NCBI GenBank assembly: GCA_964355015.1
Contig: CAYHCE010000018.1
Location: 9,318-73,317, forward strand
Direction: 5' to 3'
Source of the DNA: CAYHCE01 sp964355015
GTDB lineage: Bacteria > Cyanobacteriota > Cyanobacteriia > PCC-6307 > Cyanobiaceae
DNA length: 64,000 nt
Shown here: one piece after another, positions 33,135 through 39,814 of the stretch
Layout of the letters: each line of letters begins with the position of its first letter
Position numbering within the stretch: the first letter of the stretch is position 1
Translations under genes and position numbers: made by a program
The notes under the pieces: generated by a model
What the model saw: the letters and a program-made list of their open reading frames with translations, nothing else
What the model was told of the DNA's origin: nothing
The model's database searches: none

Positions 33135-33329
33135 ATGTTTCCTCCCTTCTCCTGTTGCGGCGGCACGGGTTGCGACCCGGAAGCCAGTCGCCGTCAGCAC
33201 CAGGAGCGCAAACTCCGTCTGCTCACCTTCTGGCGCGACGGAGCGGAGCGGCAGCTGGCGGCGCTCAACGCGGCGATCAGCACACTGGAGCAGCAGATGG
33301 CGCGCGACGGGGGGGCGGCACAGGGTTGA
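33135..33329 (+). CDS. Small cysteine-containing protein of unknown function
   Basis: 64 residues. The start has FPPFSCCGGTGCDPEASRR with three Cys (CCGGTGC), then a helical stretch (KLRLLTFWRDGAERQLAALNAAISTLEQQMARD) that looks like a short coiled coil. Sequences of the LLTFWRDGxERxLAALNA type occur in other picocyanobacteria, as I recall. The end overlaps the convergent sigma-factor gene by 53 bases, which lowers confidence somewhat, yet both frames look real. The upstream 209-base gap to the DUF3370 gene probably holds the divergent promoters. Confidence 0.6.
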   Translation: MFPPFSCCGGTGCDPEASRRQHQERKLRLLTFWRDGAERQLAALNAAISTLEQQMARDGGAAQG

Positions 33330-34050
33330 GGCCGCCCGCCTCCCCATCCAGCTGCCGGCGGAGCTGGGCCAGACCGCGTGCCAGCAGACGGTGCACGGTC
33401 ATGGGGCTGAGATCCATCAGCCGGGCTGTGTGGCGCAGGCTGTGCCCCCCCAGGACCACCTCCTGCAGCACAGTCCTCTGGCGTGGATCGAGCTGGCTGA
33501 GCAGCTCGAGGGCCTGGCCCTGCCGCTGGTCGTCCTCGTCGTCGGGGACCGGCGTGGCGATCTCCTTGCCGCCTTCCTCCAGTGCCAGAACCCGCCCGAT
33601 CCGGCGCAGTTGCTCGAACCGCTGCCACTGCGTGGGACTCAGGCCCAGAAGCCTGCACAGGTCCCTGTCCTCGAGCGGGCGTCCATCGCTGCTGCGGCCG
33701 TTGCGCTGCAGGTGCCGCAGCCGAACTTCGAGCTCCTGCTGCCGACGCGGCAGACGAATGGCCGGCGCCTGATCGCGGAGATAGTGCAGGATCGCGCCGC
33801 GGATGTGATGGCGGGCGAAAGCGGAGAACGGGGTGCCCTGGTCCGGCCGGAACAACTCGGCGGCCCGGATAAGTCCCAGCAGACCCACCTGGATCAGATC
33901 GTCGGCCGCCTCGCGGCAGAGAGCGGAATAGTGCAGAGCGATCGGTCGAACGAGATCCCGGTAGTGGGCCACCCGTTCGTTGCGTTGCCGCACCCGGCGG
34001 CTCAGATCGGGGCGAGGTGAGGTAGGGAGGCTGGCGGCGGAACGGGACAT
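33277..34050 (-). CDS. Group 3 RNA polymerase sigma-70-type factor (SigF-like)
   Basis: 257 residues from the ATG at 34050. Region 2 is AADDLIQVGLLGLIRAAELFRPDQGTPFSAFARHHIRGAI, with the core-binding and -10-reading parts; region 3 is short, and region 4 is QLDPRQRTVLQEVVLGGHSLRHTARLMDLSPMTVHRLLARGL, a helix-turn-helix that should read -35. The layout, without region 1.1 and with short spacing, fits group 3 (SigF-like) factors of cyanobacteria. What it regulates is not visible. An upstream 132-base gap carries TTGACC on the minus strand, which could be a -35 element, but no matching -10 was found. Confidence 0.85.
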   Translation of the reverse strand: MSRSAASLPTSPRPDLSRRVRQRNERVAHYRDLVRPIALHYSALCREAADDLIQVGLLGLIRAAELFRPDQGTPFSAFARHHIRGAILHYLRDQAPAIRLPRRQQELEVRLRHLQRNGRSSDGRPLEDRDLCRLLGLSPTQWQRFEQLRRIGRVLALEEGGKEIATPVPDDEDDQRQGQALELLSQLDPRQRTVLQEVVLGGHSLRHTARLMDLSPMTVHRLLARGLAQLRRQLDGEAGGLNPVPPPRRAPSAAPVC

Positions 34051-34182
34051 GATCGAAACGGAGACAAGAAGCTGTAGTTGGCGGGAGACCACACGGCGCA
34101 GCACCCCCCCTTTCCAGAAAGCGACCATTCCCGGGTCTGGGTCAACCGTGAAAACACGGAACCTGCTGAGTAGACAGGCCGC

Positions 34183-35016
34183 TCAGGCCGCAGGGGCGGC
34201 GACCGCCGCCAGCAGAGCCCAGGGTCCATGACGCTTCAGCCAGCCGAGCTCGGAGCGTTCGGTGAGCAGCAGATAGCCCGCGAATCCGAGCGCGTTGACG
34301 CTGAAGCCCGCCTCATGCTCCCTCAGCCGCCGGATCGTCAGGAACCAGTCATCGCAGAAGAGCAGGTTGTAAGGGTGGAGGGGCTCCCGGTCGTGGTCAG
34401 GATCTCCCAGCCCGAGCGCAAGAGCCTGAGAGCGGTAGAGCCCGGACAGGCCGGCGGCGCCGGCGCCGGGATCACGTCGGCTCAGCCGGTAGGCCCAGGG
34501 CCACGGCTGAGCCTTGCCGGCCAGCTGGCTGCGCAGCGCGGGCTCCAGGGGGCAGGTGGGTTCACAGTGGTGCCGGGGCAGCAGCTGCAGATGGCGGTGG
34601 GGCTGGCTGGCGCCGGCCTCCGCGCAGCTGTTGAAGAACCACAGCCCACCGGTATCGGCATCGACACGGGCAACGGCATCCCAGTCGGCGGGTTCCAGCC
34701 AGCCGTTCTGGGCAGCCCACTGCTGCGTGATCAGCAGAACGTGACCGGTCTGCACCGGGTACTTGTTGAGCAGCACCAGATGGCTCCTGCCCAGCAGCCG
34801 CACCTGGAGCTGCCGCTCCCAGGGCCGGAAAGGGTTGGGCCGGGGACCGCCACCACCCAGGTGCCTCGGGGTGGAGGAAAGGAGCCGCCTCAGCTGGAAC
34901 GGTGACCAGCCGGCGGGAGGGATCGGTTCCGTGACCAGCGGCACCAGGGCACCTTCACGGCGGGCCGCGATGCTGCGCTCCAGCGCTTCGCGCCAGATCG
35001 CTTCAGCCCGCGCCAC
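34183..35016 (-). CDS. Ap4A phosphorylase (ATP adenylyltransferase)
   Basis: 277 residues from a GTG at 35016. It splits diadenosine tetraphosphate to ADP and ATP using phosphate, and belongs to the HIT-like galactose-1-P uridylyltransferase group. The catalytic segment is NSCAEAGASQPHRHLQLLP at about residues 135-153, a HxHxQ-type site, and NKYPVQTGHVLLIT and HPYNLLFCDDWFL are family motifs. It overlaps the upstream SpoIID-like gene by 14 bases, so it belongs to the overlapping set gpsA-phzF-spoIID-Ap4A. Cyanobacterial Ap4A enzymes are linked to nucleotide stress signalling, a link not shown here. Confidence 0.9.
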   Translation of the reverse strand: MARAEAIWREALERSIAARREGALVPLVTEPIPPAGWSPFQLRRLLSSTPRHLGGGGPRPNPFRPWERQLQVRLLGRSHLVLLNKYPVQTGHVLLITQQWAAQNGWLEPADWDAVARVDADTGGLWFFNSCAEAGASQPHRHLQLLPRHHCEPTCPLEPALRSQLAGKAQPWPWAYRLSRRDPGAGAAGLSGLYRSQALALGLGDPDHDREPLHPYNLLFCDDWFLTIRRLREHEAGFSVNALGFAGYLLLTERSELGWLKRHGPWALLAAVAAPAA

Positions 35017-36070
35017 CGATCTGCAACCGCGCCAGAGACGCTCCCGGGTAGTAGTGGCCGAGGATCTGGTTGTAGCGGAGGCCCTGAGCGGCGAGCTGCT
35101 GGGCACCCTCTTGGCTCATGCTCGCCCCCAGATGGCCATGGGCTTCCAGCGTGATCTTGCTGTTGGCGGCGTAGAGGCTCTCGACGATCCCTCCCTGATA
35201 GCTGAGGATCAGACCGTTGGTGAGGGAGGTCGCCTCGGCCGTGCGTACCGTGAGAGATCCAAGCCCCCGATAGGCCTGCCAGCGAGTGGTGTCGCCCAGA
35301 TGCCAGAAACGGCTGGCGGGGCGGGCCATCTGGGCGAGGGCGTAGGAACGGGCGGCCACCGCCTGCGCCTTGAGCGCCTCCATCGACCAGAAACTGGGCA
35401 TCTCCGCACCGACCACCGAAGCGATGTAACGCTCCAGAGGGAGGTGGTTGATCGGTGTGAATCCGCTGCCCTCCCGTACCAGCCGCAGGCGACCCTCATA
35501 GGCCTCGCCGTTCACCAGCAGGTCCTGGCCGGCGCCGGTGTCGAGCCAGAGATCGACGGCGGTACCCACGGCGGCCAGGTCGACGGGGCTGCGGGCCGGT
35601 CCCTGCGCCAGCAGCTGCCCATCAGCGCCACGCAGCACCCAAGGGCCCGTGGCCGAAAGGGAGGGCCTGCCGGCGTGGCGCAGCAGCGCCACACGCACCT
35701 CGAGCGGCACCGGCCGCCCGGCGGCAGGTTCGGCCAGCGCCAGGGCGCCACCACTGGCCGCCGCAGGGGCAGCGGCCGCCGCCTCGGCGCGCCGCGCCTG
35801 GATCGAGGCGAGGCGGCGGGTCTCGGCCTGTCGATCGGGATCCTCCTCGGCCGTGGCAGGCAGCAGGGCATCCATCACCCGGGAATCCAGGGCCGGGGAC
35901 GTAGGGCTGAACGACTGCTGGGCCACGAAGCCCAGGCCCAGGGCGACCACACTCAGCGGAGCGGTGAGCAGCAGTGTGCTCAGATGCCGTCGGGGAGGCA
36001 GCAGCGCCAGTCCCCAGGCACGACTCCGATCGCGACATCGCCGCAACCAGCGCTCAAGAGGCCATCCCAC
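35003..36070 (-). CDS. SpoIID/LytB-domain protein
   Basis: 355 residues from a GTG at 36070, the choice being uncertain. One N-terminal membrane segment (LSTLLLTAPLSVVALGLGFVA) anchors it. The SpoIID domain is near the C-terminus: INHLPLERYIASVVGAEMP, then MEALKAQAVAARSYAL and YQGGIVESLYAANS. The family includes lytic transglycosylases that strip denuded glycan (SpoIID) and LytB amidase enhancers. The catalytic Glu of SpoIID would be the one in GAEMP. It overlaps phzF by 91 bases and the Ap4A gene by 14. Confidence 0.88.
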   Translation of the reverse strand: MGWPLERWLRRCRDRSRAWGLALLPPRRHLSTLLLTAPLSVVALGLGFVAQQSFSPTSPALDSRVMDALLPATAEEDPDRQAETRRLASIQARRAEAAAAAPAAASGGALALAEPAAGRPVPLEVRVALLRHAGRPSLSATGPWVLRGADGQLLAQGPARSPVDLAAVGTAVDLWLDTGAGQDLLVNGEAYEGRLRLVREGSGFTPINHLPLERYIASVVGAEMPSFWSMEALKAQAVAARSYALAQMARPASRFWHLGDTTRWQAYRGLGSLTVRTAEATSLTNGLILSYQGGIVESLYAANSKITLEAHGHLGASMSQEGAQQLAAQGLRYNQILGHYYPGASLARLQIGGAG

Positions 36071-36906
36071 AACAGTTGCCCCGAACCCGTCAGGCGGATC
36101 ATGCCTGAAGACAGCCTCTCGCACACCATTCCACCCCCCTGGGGCGAGGCCTGCCAGCCCACGACCCGCTCCCGCCCGAGCCGGTCGCACCACCAGGGAG
36201 CCACCAGCGCATGGGCCGAACCGGTGACGGGATCCTCGGCGATGCCCAGGCCGGGTGCAAAGAAGCGCAGCCTGTAGTCGGCGGGCTCGCCCAGCACACT
36301 GCCGTCCCCAGCGCCGGCGGAGGCAGCCTGCATCAGCACCAGGCCGCCGCGGAGCGCACCCTGGAGACCTTCGGCCAGGGCCGCGCCATCAAGAGCGGCC
36401 AGATCGAGCCGGGCCGGCAGCAGCACCACCCAGTAGCCCAGGGGCGATCGCCAGGTCTGAAGCGGCGTGGCGCCGAGCGGCAGGGCCAGGGCCTGGGGCA
36501 GAGGAGCCAGCTCCAGAGCGGCCCCGGGAAGGAGCAGATCGGCCCGCCCCCTGCAGCTGGGGCTCAACCCCACCTGCAGGGGGCCGCTGCGGCTGTGCAG
36601 CCGGGTAGTGCCTCCCGGAGCCAGCAGACCCCAGTGACCCAGGGCGAGGGTGGCAGCCAGGGTGGCGTGGCCGCAGAGGGGCACCTCGCAACGGGGGGTG
36701 AACCAGCGCAGGGCCCATTCGGAATCGCTGCCCTGGCCGGGCCAGGGCAGCAGGAAGGCCGTCTCCGATTGCTTCAGCTGGGAGGCGACCGCCTGCATCC
36801 AGGCCACGGATGCGGGGCGCTCGAGCCGCACCACCGCGGCACCGTTGCCTTGCAGAGGCACCTCGGCGAAGGCGGTGATCAGCACCGCCGGGAGCGCCCC
36901 ACTCAA
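35980..36906 (-). CDS. PhzF-family isomerase/epimerase-like protein
   Basis: 308 residues. The family fold resembles diaminopimelate epimerase, with two similar lobes. The catalytic Glu region is SQLKQSETAFLLP near residue 45, and CGHATLAATLALG near 80 and GIAEDPVTGSAHALVAPWW near 230 are the family motifs. Phenazine-type PhzF proteins isomerise DHHA; most bacterial homologs have unknown substrates, and no phenazine genes are near, so phenazine synthesis is not claimed. It starts with ATGA overlapping gpsA and overlaps the SpoIID gene by 91 bases. Confidence 0.9.
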   Translation of the reverse strand: MSGALPAVLITAFAEVPLQGNGAAVVRLERPASVAWMQAVASQLKQSETAFLLPWPGQGSDSEWALRWFTPRCEVPLCGHATLAATLALGHWGLLAPGGTTRLHSRSGPLQVGLSPSCRGRADLLLPGAALELAPLPQALALPLGATPLQTWRSPLGYWVVLLPARLDLAALDGAALAEGLQGALRGGLVLMQAASAGAGDGSVLGEPADYRLRFFAPGLGIAEDPVTGSAHALVAPWWCDRLGRERVVGWQASPQGGGMVCERLSSGMIRLTGSGQLLWDGLLSAGCGDVAIGVVPGDWRCCLPDGI

Positions 36907-37820
36907 CGCGCTTCCTCCCTGAGATCCCGCTCCATCAGTGCGCGCACCGCCTGCTGAGGCGTGAGACGGTCGTCGATCAGGCCCACCACCTGCTCGCAGA
37001 TCGGCAGATGCCAGCCCCCTTGCCTGGCCAGGGCCAGGGCAGCCGCCGCCGTGGTGGCTCCCTCCACGGTGGCGTCGATGCGACGGATCGCCTCGGCAGC
37101 GGGCAGCCCCTCGGCGAGCAGCAGGCCGAAGCGGTAGTTGCGACTGAGCCGGCTGTTGGCGGTGGCGAGCAGATCCCCCAGGCCGGCGAGGCCGTAGAGA
37201 GTATCGGGATCCCCCCCGAGCTGGCGGCTGAGCCGACCCATCTCCGCCAGGCCCCGGGTGAGCAGCGATGCCTTGGCGTTGGCCCCCAGGCCCAGCCCAT
37301 CGCAGACGCCCGCCGCGATTGCCATGACGTTCTTGAGGGCTCCGGAGAGCTCGGTGCCGATCGGATCGGCGTTGGTGTACAGGCGCAGGCGATCCGTACT
37401 CAGCTCCCGCTGCAGACAGCGGGCCAGCTCACCGTGGGCGGAGGCGAGCACGCTGGCGGCGGGCAGGCCCTGCAGCAGTTCGGTGGCCAGGTTCGGTCCG
37501 CTGAGCACCACGCAGCGCAGAGCTGGGACAGAGCGATCCCATAGCTGGGAGGCGGTGCAGAGTTGGTCCAGATCGATGCCCTTGCTGCCGCTGAGCAGAG
37601 GCAGATCGTCGGGCCAGTGCGGTGCCAGGCTGCGGGCCAGCTCCGGTACGCCGGCCATGGCGACGGCGCAGACGATCAGGTCCTGGTCGGGGAGCAGGGA
37701 GGCAGGGTCGGTGCCCTGGCGCCTCGACCAGGTGGACAGCCGGTGACCCTGCTGCTCGAACAGCAGGGTGAGGGTACGTCCCCAGGCCCCCTGGCCCAGA
37801 ACGCCGATCCGCAGTGCCAT
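36903..37820 (-). CDS. gpsA: Glycerol-3-phosphate dehydrogenase [NAD(P)+]
   Basis: 305 residues from the ATG at 37820. It reduces dihydroxyacetone phosphate to sn-glycerol 3-phosphate for membrane lipids. The NAD(P)-binding loop is IGVLGQGAWGRTLTLL (GxGxxG) at about 4-19; the substrate site has LSGPNLATELLQGLPAAS, the catalytic Lys is in GALKNVMAIAAGVCDGLGLG, and NAKASLLTRGLAEM and GLAGLGDLLAT follow. It is divergent from the SDR gene with only 37 bases between starts, and its last bases overlap the phzF start (ATGA). Confidence 0.96.
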   Translation of the reverse strand: MALRIGVLGQGAWGRTLTLLFEQQGHRLSTWSRRQGTDPASLLPDQDLIVCAVAMAGVPELARSLAPHWPDDLPLLSGSKGIDLDQLCTASQLWDRSVPALRCVVLSGPNLATELLQGLPAASVLASAHGELARCLQRELSTDRLRLYTNADPIGTELSGALKNVMAIAAGVCDGLGLGANAKASLLTRGLAEMGRLSRQLGGDPDTLYGLAGLGDLLATANSRLSRNYRFGLLLAEGLPAAEAIRRIDATVEGATTAAAALALARQGGWHLPICEQVVGLIDDRLTPQQAVRALMERDLREEAR

Positions 37821-37857
37821 GGGGCCATCATGCGCCATCCCGGCCCGTTCGATTCCC

Positions 37858-38658
37858 ATGGCGCTACCCGCTCCGTCCAGCCGGAATCCGTCCAGCCGGA
37901 ATCCGCCTGAGGACAGGCTGTCCCGCTGGCAGGGGGACGCCCTCGTGGTGGGCTGCGGCGGGATCGGTGGAGCCCTGCTCCAGGAGCTGGGGCGCCGGGC
38001 GCCGGGGCTCCGCCTCTGGGCCGCCGGTCGCAGGGTCCGGCTCCCCGGGGTGGGGGCGCACGCTCCGCCGGAGCAGAGGCTGCAGCTTGACCTCAGCGAT
38101 GACGCCAGCCTGGCCGCCTGCGCGGACCGGTTGCGTCAGGCGGCGGCGGCGTTGCGACTGGTGATCAACACCGCCGGCCTGCTGCATGGGGAGGGCCTGC
38201 AACCGGAGAAGAGGCTGCAGCAGGTGAACCGAGCCGCCCTGGAGCGGCTGTTCAGCGTCAATGCCTACGGGCCGGTGCTGCTGGCCCGGGCCTTGGAACC
38301 CCTGCTGAGCCGGGACCGGCCCGTCCTGTTCGCCAGCCTCTCAGCCCGGGTGGGGAGCATCGGTGACAACCAGCTGGGGGGATGGTATGGCTATCGGGCC
38401 GCCAAGGCTGCCCAGAACCAACTGCTGCGCTGCCTGGCTCTGGAATGGCGGCGGCGGCTGCCGCTGGCCTGCGTCACCCTGCTGCATCCGGGCACCACCG
38501 CCACGCCTCTCTCGGCCCCGTTCCGCAGCTTTGTGCCGCCCGAACGGCTGTTCAGCCCCGAACAGGCCGCCGGCCACCTGCTCGACGTGCTGGAGAGTCA
38601 GGATGCCGACAGCAGCGGCAGTTTCCTCGCCTGGGACGGCACGCCGATTCCCTGGTGA
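37858..38658 (+). CDS. Short-chain dehydrogenase/reductase (CsgA-like)
   Basis: 266 residues from the ATG at 37858. The Rossmann start VVGCGGIGGALLQELGRR is at about residue 30, and the catalytic YxxxK is in GWYGYRAAKAAQNQLL near 180, with the upstream NTAGLL and FASLSARVGS. It ends with SGSFLAWDGTPIPW, a tail shared by the CsgA/SDR group of cyanobacteria. The N-terminal residues 6-15 are a duplicated SSRNP unit from an exact 15-base tandem repeat. Substrate unknown. It is divergent from gpsA. Confidence 0.87.
   Translation: MALPAPSSRNPSSRNPPEDRLSRWQGDALVVGCGGIGGALLQELGRRAPGLRLWAAGRRVRLPGVGAHAPPEQRLQLDLSDDASLAACADRLRQAAAALRLVINTAGLLHGEGLQPEKRLQQVNRAALERLFSVNAYGPVLLARALEPLLSRDRPVLFASLSARVGSIGDNQLGGWYGYRAAKAAQNQLLRCLALEWRRRLPLACVTLLHPGTTATPLSAPFRSFVPPERLFSPEQAAGHLLDVLESQDADSSGSFLAWDGTPIPW
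37872..37901 (+). repeat. Exact 15-base tandem duplication in SDR gene
   Basis: The unit TCCGTCCAGCCGGAA occurs twice head-to-tail and starts a third copy (TCCG). In frame it gives SSRNPSSRNP near the N-terminus. It keeps the frame, so it probably only lengthens a flexible leader. Confidence 0.9.
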
Positions 38659-38688
38659 GCGGCATCGCCGCTGCGCTCCTTCGCTGCC

Positions 38689-39081
38689 TCAGTCCACCGC
38701 CCCGACGGAGCGCAGCAACTCCAGGGGGATCACCGCCAGGGTCGACTCCTCCGTGGCCTGCAGACTCACCGGCGGGGCCACCCCGTCCTCATAGGCCTCG
38801 AGCCAGCGGAAGGCGCAGACACACCAGTGGTCGCCTGGCTTCAGGCCCGGAAAGCCATAGGCCGGCATCGGCGTCGAGAGGTCGTTCCCCTGGGAGCGGG
38901 AGTAACGCAGGAAGAGATCGGTGATCACGCAGCAGACCGTATGGCGGCCGCTGTCCGCTGCATCGGTGCGACAGCTGCCGTCGCGGTACCAGCCCGTCAT
39001 CGGCTCACAACCGCAGAGTTCGAGCGGTTCACCCAGCACATTGCGCGCGGCGCCGCTGGCCAGGGTCTGGGATTGATCCAC
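38689..39081 (-). CDS. DUF2237-family protein
   Basis: 130 residues from the GTG at 39081, which has AGGA 6 bases before it; a GTG at 39126 would give 145. The family pattern is plain: ARNVLGEPLELCGCEPMTGWYRDGSC, then HTVCCVITDLFLRYSRSQGNDLSTP and FPGLKPGDHWCVCAFRWLEA. Several conserved Cys (CGCEP, CVCAF) are kept. DUF2237 is of unknown function; homologs are widespread in bacteria. It is convergent with the SDR gene. Confidence 0.88.
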   Translation of the reverse strand: MDQSQTLASGAARNVLGEPLELCGCEPMTGWYRDGSCRTDAADSGRHTVCCVITDLFLRYSRSQGNDLSTPMPAYGFPGLKPGDHWCVCAFRWLEAYEDGVAPPVSLQATEESTLAVIPLELLRSVGAVD

Positions 39082-39087
39082 GCGGAT

Positions 39088-39091
39088 TCCT
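39088..39091 (-). promoter_or_regulatory. Ribosome binding site choosing the DUF2237 start
   Basis: AGGA on the minus strand, 6 bases before the GTG at 39081. No comparable element precedes the alternative GTG at 39126. Confidence 0.4.
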
Positions 39092-39238
39092 GGAACGGAG
39101 AGCCGAGTCTGACCAGAGACCGGCACGAAATGCAGCCGGGAGGTTGACGGATTCGGGGGGGCAGGCGTTAAAGGTCATTGTGCAGTGGTGCTGGAAGGCT
39201 CCTGATCTGCCGCCCCTCCGACTTGCCTACACCTCTTC

Positions 39239-39460
39239 ATGAGCTGGGATTTCACCGAAGACGCTGCCTTCATGGCCCTGCTGGATGCCTTTAGGGAAAG
39301 CGGTGAAAGCTCCGCCATGGAATTCCTGGCCCACGGGGAAGGGGCCTTCCACTTCCAGGAGCTCACCCAGAACGCTGCCGGTGAGGGCATCGATCTGAGC
39401 GACTCCACCGAGCTGGAGGCGTTCCAGCAGGAGGTCATCGAGAGTCTCGAAACACTCTGA
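39239..39460 (+). CDS. Small acidic protein of unknown function
   Basis: 73 residues, very acidic. The pattern SWDFTEDAAFMALLDAFRESGESSAMEFLAHGEGAFHFQEL followed by LTQNAAGEGIDLSDSTELEAFQQEVIESLETL suggests alpha helices and no membrane segment. It resembles small conserved proteins of picocyanobacteria that I cannot name. It is monocistronic, with the metH-linked gene convergent downstream. Confidence 0.65.
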   Translation: MSWDFTEDAAFMALLDAFRESGESSAMEFLAHGEGAFHFQELTQNAAGEGIDLSDSTELEAFQQEVIESLETL

Positions 39461-39489
39461 GCCCGGTCCGCTGGCCTGGCGGACGACGA

Positions 39490-39762
39490 TCAGCCGTAGA
39501 AGAAGGCGATCTCCTTCTGCTTCAGTCCCTCCCAGCCGGCTGCCTTGAGGCGGGCATCGAGGCTGGCCTGGTCGAAATGCTTCGATCCCGTCCTGACGAC
39601 CCGGTTGCGCATCGATTTTCTGACGCCGCTGCGGGCGCGCTGCGCCTCCAGCGCCATCACCTCGTTGTAGAGCCCGAGCATCTCGGCGGGGAGGAGGGTG
39701 CCGTCGAGGTCGAATCCGGCGGCGATCGCAGCATCGACAGCATCGGGACCGGCAATGGCCAT
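39490..39762 (-). CDS. Conserved small protein downstream of metH
   Basis: 90 residues from the ATG at 39762. Charged segments GVRKSMRNRVVRTGSKHFDQASLDARL and WEGLKQKEIAFFYG at the end look conserved, with LDGTLLPAEMLGLYNEVM near the start. It is probably a small helical cyanobacterial protein; no known function. It lies 52 bases after metH on the same strand and may be read as part of the ilvE-metH transcript. Confidence 0.75.
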   Translation of the reverse strand: MAIAGPDAVDAAIAAGFDLDGTLLPAEMLGLYNEVMALEAQRARSGVRKSMRNRVVRTGSKHFDQASLDARLKAAGWEGLKQKEIAFFYG

Positions 39763-39814
39763 GGGAGAGGGAAGCGAGAACCGGTCCAGCCTGGCACCAG
39801 AGGAATCCGCTTCC

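Noticed and set aside
35980..36906. Phenazine biosynthesis cluster suggested by the PhzF-like gene
   Set aside because: PhzF-like proteins are widespread in bacteria with no phenazines, and none of phzA-G neighbours is present.
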